A stretch of DNA of 64,000 nucleotides from Microcebus murinus (GCF_040939455.1 NC_134109.1:73685001-73749000), one strand, 5' to 3'. Positions 39,467 through 51,279 are shown, numbered from the stretch's first letter. Notes: generated by a model not told the origin, from the letters alone. Made by a program: numbers and translations.

Positions 39467-39520
39467 AGATGGACTTGTCTTTGTAGAGAGTAAAGATGGA
39501 CTTGTCTTTGTAGAGAGTAA
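39467..39520. repeat. 2 x 27-bp perfect tandem repeat
   Basis: The unit agatggacttgtctttgtag plus agagtaa occurs at 39467-39493 and again at 39494-39520 without a change, indicating a recent slippage or duplication in intron K-L. Confidence 0.95.
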
Positions 39521-40182
39521 AAACTGGCTTGAGAAACAATTTATCACGTCTCTATACATGGCTGTGTAGGGAAAAGATCCTCCCACACCACACGTAGGTG
39601 GGAAACGTAAAAGGAAACCACATGTCCTGGTCTCCTGAGTCACCTCTGGGGCACATCTGGCCAAGGATTCCTCCCCTGGCGATAGTGCCAGTCAACCACG
39701 GTGAGGGTAGAGGTATGCCTAGAACATGTTCTCCCTAAGATCCCTCATTTCTAGTCACTGGTTTTGATTCATGATTTTTCCATGTCTCTCTTCTATTTCT
39801 TGTGTTTTCAGTCATTACAAACTATTGGAATGAGGGTTGAGTTTATCAGCTGCTGTGTAGTGTGGTCCGTCTTTTTATTTCTTCTGAACCAACTTCTCTC
39901 AAGCACCCAGGGGTTTTCTCTGCCTTATTCTGATATTGTATAAATTGGGATTTGTCTGGAGATCCTAGAAAAAAAACTCTGAGAGGAACCACAGACTCCC
40001 AGTGTCTGTCTAGCTTTCCCACTGCCCCTGGGTCATGATTTATATGCATGATGAAATTATTTTCTATCTCTACTGACACTCTTTCCCACTGTTGTAGTTC
40101 ACCCCCAGCCCGTTTTACTTCAGGATTTCAAGCCTGTGCCTCATTTTCCCGTTTTAAGAAAGGCTGGGGTGTTTCCTTCTTT

Positions 40183-40204
40183 GGGGGGGAGGGGAGGGGT
40201 GAGG
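40183..40204 (+). repeat. G-rich tract next to exon K donor
   Basis: Runs of 7, 4 and 4 G lie 28-49 nt past the exon K donor in the sense direction. In the transcript this is a C-rich stretch. Confidence 0.75.
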
Positions 40205-40231
40205 AGGCCTTGCTTCAGGGGAGCCCCTTAC

Positions 40232-40395
40232 CTTTCATGCACCCGGCCTCTTTCATCCCCCAGCGTGACAGTCACTGTGCAGTTTTTATTCAGGTCAAAT
40301 TTTTCACTGTACAAGTGATAGTCTGGAGTCACCCATCCGACCCAGACGCAGGAGGGGTCTTGTCCAGCAAAGATGCGGACAGCGTAGTAGCACTG
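40232..40395 (-). CDS. RYR3: RYR3 exon K: start of SPRY3 domain
   Basis: The 164-nt exon encodes [40 protein letters not shown] and [14 protein letters not shown] plus two bases of serine. RIFAGQ(D/E)[12 protein letters not shown](Y/F)H opens SPRY3, which is packed with SPRY1 and SPRY2 at the edge of the cytosolic shell. The acceptor is ggtctctccacag and the donor gtaaggg. A C-rich tract on the + strand (40478-40494) lies about 90 nt into the upstream intron. Confidence 0.95.
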
Positions 40396-40639
40396 CTGTG
40401 GAGAGACCACAGAGGGGTCAGCAGCCCCCATGGGGGGCGGAGGGGCTCGAGAGACAGAAACAGCACAGTCCATCCCTCCCCCCCCCCCCCCGCCCTTTCT
40501 GTTCTGCAAAAGTGCACACTGCTGTAGGGGGAGACCACACTGCAGACCTGGAAGGAAGGCTGAATAGAGACTTTGGCTTCCTAATTTTTCCTTTTTCTGT
40601 TTTGCTTTAGTACCTGGAGAAAAGCACATCATCTTCCAT

Positions 40640-40721
40640 GTTTCTGTGCGGACCATTCTGAGCCCAGAAGATGCCGGCCATGGAGTCGGCAGCAGCTGCT
40701 CAGAACGGTCCGCACAGAAAC
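40640..40721. repeat. 82-nt inverted repeat (hairpin)
   Basis: Arms 40640-40662 and 40699-40721 are complementary at 22 of 23 positions. The exception is A655/C706 on the + strand, which is a U-G wobble in RNA of the RYR3 sense strand. Inside, 40665-40667 pairs with 40696-40698 and 40672-40676 with 40687-40691, leaving a 10-nt terminal loop. It lies in intron J-K, about 240 nt from exon K. Confidence 0.9.
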
Positions 40722-41149
40722 TGAACCCTGGCCCTTTCCTGGGTGCCAGGCCAACCTGGGCTGCGGGGAGAGCTGGACACAGTCCTCGCCCTCCCAGAGG
40801 GAATATTCAGGGGTCCAGGGGTTGGGGCACTCCTGTGACTTTCTACTTCTACAGCAGGGTCCAAGGCTTTTTTGGGGAAAGTCTTGAAAGCAGTTTTTGC
40901 AAAAGCAAAAACCTGTGTTGTGACCAAATGTGCTGTGTGTCCATTATACGCAACCACAGGCAGGCTTGATTAGTGCAGCAGTTCTTACAGGGGCCATATA
41001 ATTCTTGAGATTATCACTATGTTGTGATAATAACCTACAGCATGAAGGAAGGTGACTGCCTCATTTTTTTTTTTTTTTTATGAAACTGAGGTTTATTCGT
41101 AATGAAGTAGCTCTTATTTGTGGCTGTCAAATTTTCTTGAATGGAAGTA

Positions 41150-41290
41150 AAAAGGATCACCCAGACAAACCTGGGCTTGAACCTCAGCACTGCCAGGTAT
41201 TCATCGTGTGACTCACACAAGTCATTTGCCCTTCTCTGTGCATAATATTGACCATCACAAGGAGTTGCTGATTAAATCAATTTTAAATGA
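41150..41290 (+). mobile_element. MIR
   Basis: cctgggcttgaacctcagca followed by tgtgactcacacaagtcatt matches the MIR core. Confidence 0.6.
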
Positions 41291-42008
41291 ATTAAATGGA
41301 GATGAAATAAGAAGGCAACACAATGTGCCAAGCACATCCCCACTAAGTGTGGGATTCACTGCAGTAAGAATCTTACTCTGGATAACGGTTATCCTACAAG
41401 CTCAGGATTATAGGATAACTTTATATAGAAGGGCTGACATACATTTTGTCCATAGACATGATTTTCTGCCAGATGCTAAAGAAGAATGAGAGAAAGGAAG
41501 AAATTGGGACATGTTGCCCTCCAACTGCTGTCTGTCTACAGAAAAGGGGACAAAAGTAGCTCCCACCTTCTGGACCAGCTTCCTGCTCCTTCTCATTTGA
41601 TCACTTTCAACCTTACTCCTGGCACGGCACAGAGACATGGGGAAGCTGACTCACGGAAGTTTACACAAAAGAGCAAACAAAAAGATCTAATTGAGAGCTC
41701 TCCAAGTGCTGCTCATTTCAATCAGAAAGGCAGCGTCGGGTCCCTGATGGCAAATGGGCAACAAGTATGCAGTGACGCCCAATTAGGAGCTCCAGGTAGG
41801 GCTTCTGCTTTGCAGGGAATAACCATTTTTCTTTCTCCCATTAGAGAAATGCCACAGACGTATTCTGGCAGCATTGAGATGGATATTAAAAGACAGAGTA
41901 ATTGGCAATTAAAGAGGATCTCTAGACAGATCTTTGCTGTAAGGGGCATATTACCAGGCACAACAAAGAATGAAATAATTAAAACCATAATTGAGCACAT
42001 TCACTTAC

Positions 42009-42045
42009 TGTTGTTGTATGAGAGAGTAGTTCTTGCATCTGTTTC
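42009..42045 (-). CDS. RYR3: RYR3 exon J: 37-nt microexon
   Basis: I located this exon by phase: exon I leaves two bases and exon K starts in phase 0, so an exon of 3n+1 nt is needed between them. The 37 nt complete arginine and encode KQMQELLSHTTT, close to the peptide I recall in human RYR3 at this position. The acceptor is cccag and the donor gtaagtg. The segment takes the place of the D2 loop of the other RyRs. Skipping it would shift the frame, so it is probably constitutive. It is too short for ordinary ORF detection and is easily missed. Confidence 0.9.
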
Positions 42046-42947
42046 CTGGGGGGAAGATAATCCACGTTTTAGTTATTCGGCTGTATAGAGAATCCCATTG
42101 TTCTGACAGGCAATTGATCTACCTTTAACGATCAAGGCAAGCCTAGGAAACTGGCTATTTCCTAAACACCAGTGACTGCAACCCGTCTTGGGACTTGTTC
42201 ATTTGTAACCTGCTACCACAAGGCAGGGCTGTGACTTCCAGCTCGTGTCCCTCAGCCCAGATGCTAAGTTAGGGCTGAGAGGGGAGATGGGAGATTGCAG
42301 TAATACCGCCAGGGATACCTCTGAATGGGTGAGCCTATTCTCTCAAGCAGCTGTGCTTGTTTAAAAGCTTGGTAGATAGTGAACTCTAGAGAAAACCTGA
42401 ACAAGACAGCTCCAGATGGCAAACATACATGAATGATTAAAAATAGACATCAGAGAAAAAAAAGACAGCAGGGAATATATTCCTTATCAAGAAGGAAGAA
42501 GCCACATCACTCATGGGTTACACAGCTGCAGGGTCAGACAATGCCCACAGCTTTGAAAAGAATGCAGTAGCTACCCCCAGAAACTTCTAATTTCACACAA
42601 AAGCAACAACAATTGCACCCTCTCATGCACTCACATTCCTTTTACTCCCAAAACACAGGAATTGTGGGCGGCAAGGAAGCTGCGGACTTCATGCAAAAAG
42701 TGCAGAAACTTTCCCACCAGATGTGAGTGTGTTTAGCATGATTGGTTTCTTAATTATGCATTGCACAAACACACAAGTGCACTTTTATGTACACGTGTGC
42801 ACACACATCCTCATTTCTTTACCTAACTGAAAGCAGAGAGAGCCCTATCCCCAGAGTTCCCGTGCTAAAGCAGAGTGAAAATCAAGCAGAAAGCCAACTT
42901 TATAGCAGACACAGCGAGCACCTGTGACAAGCAGAGCTCGCCCTCAC
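42046..42947 (-). other. Intron I-J, 0.9 kb
   Basis: A short intron with no recognised repeat. It precedes the microexon and has CA-rich and AT-rich patches near 42740-42810. Confidence 0.8.
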
Positions 42948-43123
42948 CTCTTCTGGAAAGCTTCACCGTCCAGACAGGGGCTGTGGCTGAAGGAGGAGTG
43001 GCACTCGACAGGCATGCTTAGACGGCAATAGATCATGTCGGCATTGCTATTCTGTGTGCCAAACGTCTTGTGGGTCACCTTGAGGCAAGGCGGGCTGTCC
43101 ATGGTGCCATCAATCCTCACGAC
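42948..43123 (-). CDS. RYR3: RYR3 exon I: between SPRY2 and SPRY3, up to the divergent region 2 site
   Basis: This 176-nt exon encodes VVRIDGTMDSPPCLKVTHKT, FGTQNSNADMIYCRLSMPVE and CHSSFSHSPCLDGEAFQK plus two bases of arginine. RIDGTMDSPPCL(K/R)(V/L)TH is a conserved RyR block, and the following CHSSFSHSPCLDGEAFQKR is of the RYR3 type. In RyR1 and RyR2 this is where the long divergent region D2 begins; in RYR3 it is nearly absent. The acceptor is gtgtttccag and the donor gtgaggg. The exon leaves 2 nt for the microexon J. Confidence 0.95.
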
Positions 43124-44686
43124 CTGGAAACACGACAAAGTGCTTGAGCTCACACACTGGAGGGCCTGACCTCGACCCTGGCCCTTCTTCCCTCATCGAC
43201 ATGCACCACATATGGCAAGGCATCCTGAGAACTGTGAGAGTGAGCTTTCGCCAGTGACAGCCAAACTGTGACTCTCATCATTACTTGGAACTTGTCCTAC
43301 AGAAAATAAAGATCTGCTCCTGGCTGGAGAAATTGGAGATTTAAAGACAGGCTGGTTGGGTTCTCTGCAAGGCCAGGGGTGGAGAATAAATGCCAGAGAA
43401 GGGGGTGTAGCATCTGGGAGATACAGTGTAGTATCTGCAGGTAGTCAGATAATATGTCTCAAGATTTTGCCTGTCACTGGGGCAGGAGAACATCTAAGGA
43501 AAAAGCACCAGTAAGCCCAAAGCTCCTGAGGAGGGACCCAGCCTAGTCCCCATCTCTGCCACAGTCACAGCCTGAGGCTCCTGGAACCTCCTCTAAATAC
43601 TGGGGAAATTTGCAAGTCCTGGGCACAAGCACTGCAGGGGGAGCAGGTGGGAGAAGAAACATCAAAACTGGATTTTTGAAATGTGTACGAGAGGGGTTGC
43701 TGCAGAGGATACAGTAAACTGAGACTTGTAATAATAATTTTCTTATAAGCTGAGCTTCTCCCTGTTCTCTAGAGAAGAGTTCTTGCCCTGGGGTCTATGA
43801 GAGTGCTTAAATATTTGTGTGTGGTTTGTATATTTTTCTAAGCAGAGGGCCTCTAGAGTCTATCAGTTTGGCAAAGGGGGGTTCATGACCTCCAAAAGTT
43901 AACAAGCCACCTTTCTACAGTAATGGTCAGGGAGGAGTCAGAGAAATAATGGTCTCTACTATTTATGACTGAGGGGGACGTGGGGGATTAGAGTGATGCC
44001 TGAATTCAGACTTGAGGGGAAGTGAAGGAACTTAAAGTTCCTTGAACCTGCCCTGACCAGGGCTGCCATGGAGCTGGTCTGTTTGGCTAACAACACTCTC
44101 CCGCCCTCACCTGCCACGGAAAGCCACAGTCAGCTTGCTGGAAAGAGGCAAGCAGATGCAGAGCCAGAAGCCAGAGCAGACTCTTTACAATCCTGGGCTC
44201 CTCTCTGCCCCCTAGGAGGTGAGAGTGTCATCATCAACTACCACACCTCAGCTTAAAATCCTGGAGACAGCACCAAAGAAAGTAAGCAGTGACTAAAAGA
44301 CATCAAGTCATGTGTATATAAAAACATGTATTCAGGACATATAGTCTGGAGTACGCATATTGAATTTTTTTTTTTAAAAAAGCAATATGTAAGGTCTCTG
44401 GACACTGCATGACTATCACATTACCAGTGTAGGCACATCTGGAGAAAATGCAGCTGCCCAAAGGCTGGGGATCAGCCTGCCAGGTTGACTGTCTCTTACA
44501 AGGCGCCACTGAGCTGCCCTGATGAAGGTGCCTGCAACCACGGCTCTGAGGGCCAGCAGGGAGGTGGTGGATGAGCGTGCAGGACAGGGACTTAGGTGAG
44601 CAGCTGTCTGAGGACAGGAGACTTAGTGGGAGCTTAGAGCCTTGGCCCACCTGCCCTGCCAGGCCACCCACGACGTGTCACGTTAC
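43124..44686 (-). other. Intron H-I, 1.6 kb
   Basis: It contains the first copy of a 130-bp segment that recurs at 45985-46130 and is probably part of an L1 5' UTR. The rest is unclassified. Confidence 0.75.
44217..44350 (+). repeat. Dispersed repeat, copy 1 (probable L1 5' UTR piece)
   Basis: The sequence cacacctcagcttaaaatcc through gacatcaagtcatgtgtata and aggacatatagtctggagta recurs at 45985-46130 in the same orientation at roughly 85-90% identity by eye. Confidence 0.75.
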
Positions 44687-44895
44687 CTCTATGTGTGGGT
44701 GATCTCTCGGCACGTTGACAAACGTCGGGAGGCGCTTGCTGAACCACATGGCAACGTCTCGGTTCATGTTGACAGCAAAAGGCTCAAAGCCCTCTTGGAG
44801 GCCGCACATGGTATAAAACTTGAAGGTACTGGCATCTGTCCCCAGATTCATGCGGCCGATCTGAGACAGCCCCAGAGAGCAGATGGGCACGAAGC
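44687..44895 (-). CDS. RYR3: RYR3 exon H: end of SPRY2 domain
   Basis: The 209-nt exon, with one base from exon G, gives 70 codons: [60 protein letters not shown] and [21 protein letters not shown](V/I)NM is nearly invariant in ryanodine receptors and closes SPRY2. The acceptor is cttccgcag and the donor gtaacg. It ends in phase 0. The upstream intron is 8.8 kb, the second longest in the window. Confidence 0.95.
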
Positions 44896-45984
44896 CTGCG
44901 GAAGAGTCAAAAAGAACCTGCTTCAGCCCGCAGTACCGTCCCAGGAAGCACGATCCTTGCTTCCCTAGGGGCTTTCTGTCCCAGGAGGAAACATGGGACA
45001 CAACTCTTTGTCTTTCTTCCCGGCACACACAAGCAACAACAAGAGGCCACATGGAGATACCGATGCCCTTAGTAGATGGGAAAGAAGGGGTGAGCTTGGT
45101 TCAAAATGATTTGGGAAAAACCATCTTCCAGCTAAGAATATTCTTAAGATGTAAATAAATATCAACTAGAAAAGTAAAACCAATAAGAGAAAAAGTGAAA
45201 TTCTTTTTTATCTATGCTTTCATTAAAATTGATCTTAGGTTCTGTGAAAACATAAATACTTCCCAAAACAAAACAACACAGCAAGCCCAAAGAATGACTG
45301 GATGAGCAGATTTTGTCACAAGAACAAAAAAATGGCTAACTATGTGAGATGATGGATGTTAATTGGCCTCACTATAGTAACCTTTTTACTATCTACTCAT
45401 ATCCCACAGCATCATGTTGTATGCTTTAAATAGGCAAAATAAAATGTATTTAAAATAGAAAACAATGATTTGGGCAAAGTGCCTAATTTTTCTGGGGCTC
45501 AGCATCTTCCCCAGTGAAATGAGGAGTTCCGTTTTGTTTTGAGAGTATCATTCCAGCACTGGCTTTAAGAAGTTTTAAATGCTAGCATTATGATCCCACT
45601 TGATCCCAAAACACAATTTAGTATGCAAACTCCCACCCTCCTTCCCACCTCAGCAGGAAGGGGAGAGTTTCAAACAGGGGCCAAAGACAACTGCTCTCTT
45701 CCTTCCCACAGCTACCGTCTCCCCAAGCTCGCATCTGTATCCTGATCATATTAAAAATTACCATGCAGAATAGACCAAAACAGAAGTTCGAATTGTTTGG
45801 TGTTCTTGCTTATGGGCTATTTTTAAATCATAATTGTGGACCAACAAATCAGCAAAGCAGGGAAAGCACTAATTATCTGGGATTTGGGAGGATGTGAGAG
45901 GCAGGCAGCTGGAGGACAGCTGAGGCTGCAGAGAGAGCTTGGAGGGGAAGGAACACCTCTGGGGCCGCTGGATAAAGCAGGGGT

Positions 45985-47225
45985 TAGAGCTCCCCTCAAA
46001 GAAAACTATCACACCTCAGCTTAAAACCCTAGAGGCAGCACCAAAGAAATTAAGCAGCGACTAAAAGACATCAAGTTATGTGCATATAAAAACATGTGTT
46101 CAGGACATATAGTCTTGAGAACAGGTATTGAAATTTTCATTTCAAGAGAAATTTAAAGGCCAATTTGGGGAACATTTACATTCAACACGAAGAACTTTCC
46201 TCCTTAGGCACAAAGGCCAGCTGCACTCTTCAGAGGGAGTGGAACAAGAGGGCCAAATAGAAAGCTACAGATATTGGTGCTTAGCACAAACACCAAATTC
46301 AACAACTATCCACACAAACAAGCACCTCCAGAAGAACCAAAAATCAGGTGAGCCATCATAATACCTGGTTTTAACATTATATCAAGGCAGGAGTCACTGC
46401 ACAGGGCAGAAAAGAGTCTTGTATTGCCTCTGCCACCACTCCCCTGGCAGTGCTGTGCTGGGGAGCAACTTGGGTACCAGCTCACCCACAGTAAAATACA
46501 GTGCCAAGCAGACTCCTGAAGCCCCTGAGTTGGATGGCATCTCTAGACCGACCCTGGGCCAGAAAGAAACAGGATGCCCTGAAGGGAAGGACCCAGTCCT
46601 GGCAGGATTCACCATCTGCTGACTAAAGAGCCGTTGGGCTTTGAATAAACATCCAAGGTAGCCAGGCAACAGTCACCATGGGCTTTGGGTGAGACTGGGC
46701 TGGCTTCAGGTGTAACCTGCCATTGGTGGCCATGAGGGAGTACGATGTTACTCCCCACCCCCAACTCTGGCAGCCCAGGACAGAGGGTTAGGGAAGAGAG
46801 TGAGAGACTTTACCTGGTAATCCAGGGAATTCTTCCATATCTTAACCAAGCCCACTGAGGCAGTACCACAAGGAGTCTGCAGGAGTCACAGCATCACTGG
46901 GCTTGGGGCAACCCCAGGGCTGATATGGCTGCATAGACCAAAGACGGAGATCACAACCTTCAATTCCCTTTGGAAAACCTGCAAAGCCTTCTCAAGAAAG
47001 ATGGGTTCAAACAAGCCCAGACTGTGAAGATTAAAATAAATACTAAATCTTCAATGCTCAGACATTGATGAACATCCACAAGCATCTGAAACATCCAGGA
47101 AGACATGACCTCACCAAACAAACTAAATAAGGTACCAGTGACCAATCTGGAGTGATGGAGATATGTGACCTTTTAGACAAAGAATACAAAACAGCTGTCC
47201 TGAAGAAGCTCAATGAACTTGAGAA
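45985..47225 (+). mobile_element. Old L1 5' UTR and start of ORF1
   Basis: The part accaaaaatcaggtgagcca and acctggttttaacattatat is typical of an L1 5' UTR. It is followed at 47095-47225 by aggaagacatgacctcacca and gatatgtgaccttttagaca, an ORF1 start region. Truncated; no ORF2. Confidence 0.65.
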
Positions 47226-48829
47226 TGCACTGTTCCTAGAGTGAGTGCTTATATTCTGTTATCTAAGCCACGGTGTTTCTATGTAATTAATGTTTCGTGA
47301 GTGAAAAGCAAATCTCTCAAAAACTAGTTGGTTGGCTTTGGAAACTATGAACTCAATTAGGACACAGATGTGTGCTCTAAGTAAGATAGAACTAATGCAA
47401 TCCTAGAAGAATGACAGTGACATCTGTACAAAGAGCCCCCTCTCAGGGCCACCAAGGACAGAATAGACCAGCAGCCCTACCCCTACTGATTGATCAGTCG
47501 ATGGAGTGATCAATCTGAGGACTACCCACTCACATGACATCCTGAGCACTGCTTTGCTTCTGGCAGTTTTGTGCTAGGGACTGATAGACAAAATCATCTC
47601 CCTTCTATCAACAGAGATGTTTTAAATAAGGAACCCTCAGAAATCTGACTACAGTGTAGAATATGAATTGCCTGTCAGCAAAACTTCTTGGATCTCCAAT
47701 GGCACAGAGAGCTTTACTATATGCTGTGACAAGATGAAAAGAGAAGAAACTATCTTAATGCCAAGGAGCTTATGAAATGGGGACAAGGAATGGATGTGAA
47801 AGGGTGAATGTTTTTGCTGTAACTATCCCTACTCCCAAGACAATATTTTAATTATTACTCTAAGAGGGGGTAACTCAACCCAGAAAACCATCAGCCACGA
47901 TCATGAATTCATGAAGCATTCCAGTCTTGATGTGAGCAAGGAATAGGATGTCTAAACAAAGTCTTTCTTCTCCTTTCTTCTCCATGAACCTGAATAGTGG
48001 AGTAAGTGAGAAGAAGCTATAAAAGCCCAAGTGGGAGGAAGCAACAACAAGGATTTAGCCTTTGGACATGTAAATAATGTCCTAGTTACAGACCTACTGA
48101 CAATTTAAGGGGAAAAAGGTAGCTCTTACATGAAGCTTTTTTCCCTAAGGAATTTGGGCTCCTCCTCATTCGCAAGCATCAGCAAAAGGGACAGCACTTT
48201 ACTGAGGATAAAACTGAAGACTCGAGGAGCCAATGGACTTGATCAAGGTCACGAGAAGGGTAAGTGACATAATGAGATGAGATCCTGCACCCTCTGAGTC
48301 ATAGCCCAGCTGTCAGTCAATGTACAAGAGAAGGAGCGAGAGTCACAGGGGATGAATGCCCCAGACTAAACTGCAGTTATGTCCCAGGGCAGAGGACTGC
48401 ACTCATTGCAGAGTGTTGTCCCTGTGGGGCAGAAGCCCTTGCTCCAGGGCAGGGAAACCAAAGTCATGGACACAGAACAATGGGAGGCAAAGACTACCGA
48501 GGACCTCTTGGGGCCAAGTGGGCACAGCTGGGGCAGCTCTGGAAAGAAGCCGCGGAAAAGCTAAGTCCAAGGCTTGAGTTAGAAAAGAGAAAACCCAAAA
48601 TGGACAGAGAGAACAGATGAATTCTCTTAAGGCACCAGAACTTTCTTCTGGTGAAAAAGACTTAATAACTGAATACATTTAATTATCTCCCTTCACCTAG
48701 ATAGGAGGCTCTAGCTAATGATCTCTCCATTTCCAAAGCTTCTTTGCTTAAGACATTTAAACATCTTGTAATTTTATAACTCTGCACAATAGATGAGAGG
48801 AACAATAATGATTTGGTAAACTGTAGCAG

Positions 48830-48990
48830 TTAATATTTACAAAATATTTTCTAAATGCCAGGCTTAGTGCTCTACAGAGTCATCTCATTATTATGCCCAT
48901 TTTACAGATGAGGAAACTGAGGCTTAGAAAGTTGAATAACTTGCTCAATGTCTGTTACGTGGTAAACTGCAGGGCCAGCATGTGAACAAA
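48830..48990 (-). mobile_element. MIR
   Basis: The + strand reads gttaatatttacaaaatatt, attttacagatgaggaaact and gaggcttagaaagtt. Confidence 0.65.
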
Positions 48991-51279
48991 GGGAGTTCAG
49001 AGAAAGCAATGGGGACCAAGGCCAGGATCACTGGTTCCTAATTATCTAAACTAACATGCTTTGTGACTAACTCTTTCTCTGCTTTTCAAATGATTTTCCA
49101 AAGTGTCATGGAGTTGATCAGTCTGCCTCTTGATTAGGCACCTGGAGACCCATGACCACAACGCATTCTAGGCCCCTTTGAGAAAAAAAGGTCATCTCTA
49201 TACAGGTGGCTACATGACTCTCTGGAATTGATTTGGATAAAAGGATCCATTTGGCAAGGTCACACGGCATTAATATAAGCACTCAGTGTCATAAATAAGG
49301 ATCTACACTTTACAGTCAAACTCAACCCATAGCCTCAAATGAGACTGGAGAAGAAGAAAGAAAAATAAAAGAATACCTTTCTCCTCACATGCAGCCTAAG
49401 AGATGTAACTGCTGACATCTTTGAAGAGGTGTGGGAAGGAAATTTGCAAATGGCATTGTCTTGAGCCAATGTGCATACAGAGTTCTCATCCCAGGAAACA
49501 AAAGGCAAGAACATATACATTACATTTTGTAGAGGAACCCAGGTTCTGATAAAGTTGGTATTACAAGGCCTCATACTGATTTTGTGATTGGGAAGCAGGA
49601 TAGCAGGGAGGTCATCTTCTTATAATTCAGGAGTTCAGAAAGAAAATCCAAATGATAGATCCACTTTCAATCCATTTCGAACTGAAGAAGGACATGAAAG
49701 AGAATCACTACGAGTAAGAGAAAAACTGTGGTCTTGGGGAAAGGCAGTTAGATGACTGCTCGGACTATCCTGGGGGTGTTTCAACTACGCAGTGTATCAA
49801 CCACGCAGCACATGTTTTATATCCATTCCTGCTGATTTCCTGCTAAGCCTTGCAAAGATCGAGTTCAGGGACAACACTGAGATGGTCACAAGCCTTGTAG
49901 AAAACATGGGAAGCAAGAGATCATGCTCCCCCGCCATAGCCACACCTGTCTGCAGAGAGAATGACAGGAGACCCTGGGTACCACTGTGTGCGCCAGTAGC
50001 TGGCAGTGACACTTTCTGCAAGTAAGTTTTATTTTCTGCCTACTGAAGAGCTGCCAGTAGAATTGGGGGATCTGTTAAACTCTGATAGGCCAATGGGCAG
50101 GAACAGCCTGGGCGGCTGCCCCTGCAGACACCAAAGATGTAGCAGGAGGCAGGATGTCCCTCAGGGGAGCGCCTGGCAGAGAGGCAAGCACGGGAGACTG
50201 TACCAAAGCCTCTTCCAGATAACACATTCTAAAGTCTGGCGGGATGTTCAGAATTTTATCTTCCCTTCCTTTAAATGGAGGAAAAGAGAGGGTTAATAGC
50301 AAAGGCCTCACCTTGGAGGCGTCTCAGCTTTCAGGCACCTCTAGGCAACAACACTGAGAGCTATGATTGTCCAGACCTGGGACCAGCATAGGGAACAATA
50401 ATTAGAAAAATCCTAATGAAGCAGATAAGGGCATATCACCTATGATGCAGAAGAGGATGGAGGTGACAACTTATAAATAACCCAGGGGAAAAAACAGCCA
50501 TGAACTGTGATGTCTGCCCCTGTTCCTGCCCCAGAGGGCTAAGACCTCCCCCAGCACTGCTTTCACTGGGGTCTACCAGAAGAACACAAGCATAGAGGGC
50601 ATTTTAAGGGGGGAGGGACTACAATTTGGAAGATGTTTTTTTAACAGATGCTTTTCCTAACAGCTCAAGTAAAGATCTGCTGCCTCTTTCCCCTTTATGC
50701 AGAGATGCTATATGGTGGAGATCTCCAGCCTGCGATTCGTCTTCCTCATCAACCAGGACCTCATTGCCCTCATCCAGGCTGAGGTTGCCAAGATCACACC
50801 ACAGGGAGGAGTGTTAGCAGGAACCCAGGCTCTCTCTGGCCTCGGTTTCCCCTGCCATTCCAGCCCCCTTGAGCTGGGAACTCAGGCTCCTGGAAAAAAC
50901 CCTCAGCCCAGGGTGATCAGCAGGAAGCCCAGCTGCTGGCCCACTGATTTGAGCCTTGGGGGAGGCGGCTAGCCCAACAGGCCCCTGGGCTATTGTTATC
51001 GAAAAATGGCACATCCACTTCTTTTCAACTGCCCCTCTGCCAACTCTCCAGCCATCACAGAACTGAAAGAGCTTTCCAATTATCTTGTCTCTGTGTTATT
51101 AAAGTGTGACACAATACCACAGTATAATGTGTGAACATATTACAGTACAATTCTATTATAAAACCTCATCCTAATAACAGACTTTGTTATTCTGAAGGTC
51201 AAATCATGTCCCTGTACACAAAAGACCTATGAGGCATGTCTTTCATTACAACACAGATGATGTCTAAAGGCAGGGTTAT

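Larger units (their letters stand above)
37298..40231 (-). other. Intron K-L, 2.9 kb
   Basis: It contains MIR fragments (about 37560-37680, 38790-38900 and 39120-39370), a perfect 2 x 27-bp tandem repeat (39467-39520) and a G-rich run (40183-40204). The rest is unclassified. Confidence 0.75.
40396..42008 (-). other. Intron J-K, 1.6 kb
   Basis: It contains a C-rich run (40478-40494), a strong hairpin (40640-40721), a T run with a MIR (41060-41290) and, next to the microexon, a block of unique sequence at about 41690-42008 with several TAATTG/CAATTA motifs. Confidence 0.8.

Noticed and set aside
41486..42088. 200-codon + frame as a nested gene
   Set aside because: No domain, no Kozak or polyA context that stands out, and it runs across the microexon of RYR3. 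Kept only as a conservation candidate.
47487..47518. Inverted repeat gattgatca / tgatcaatc
   Set aside because: Arms of only 9 bp, expected by chance in 64 kb.
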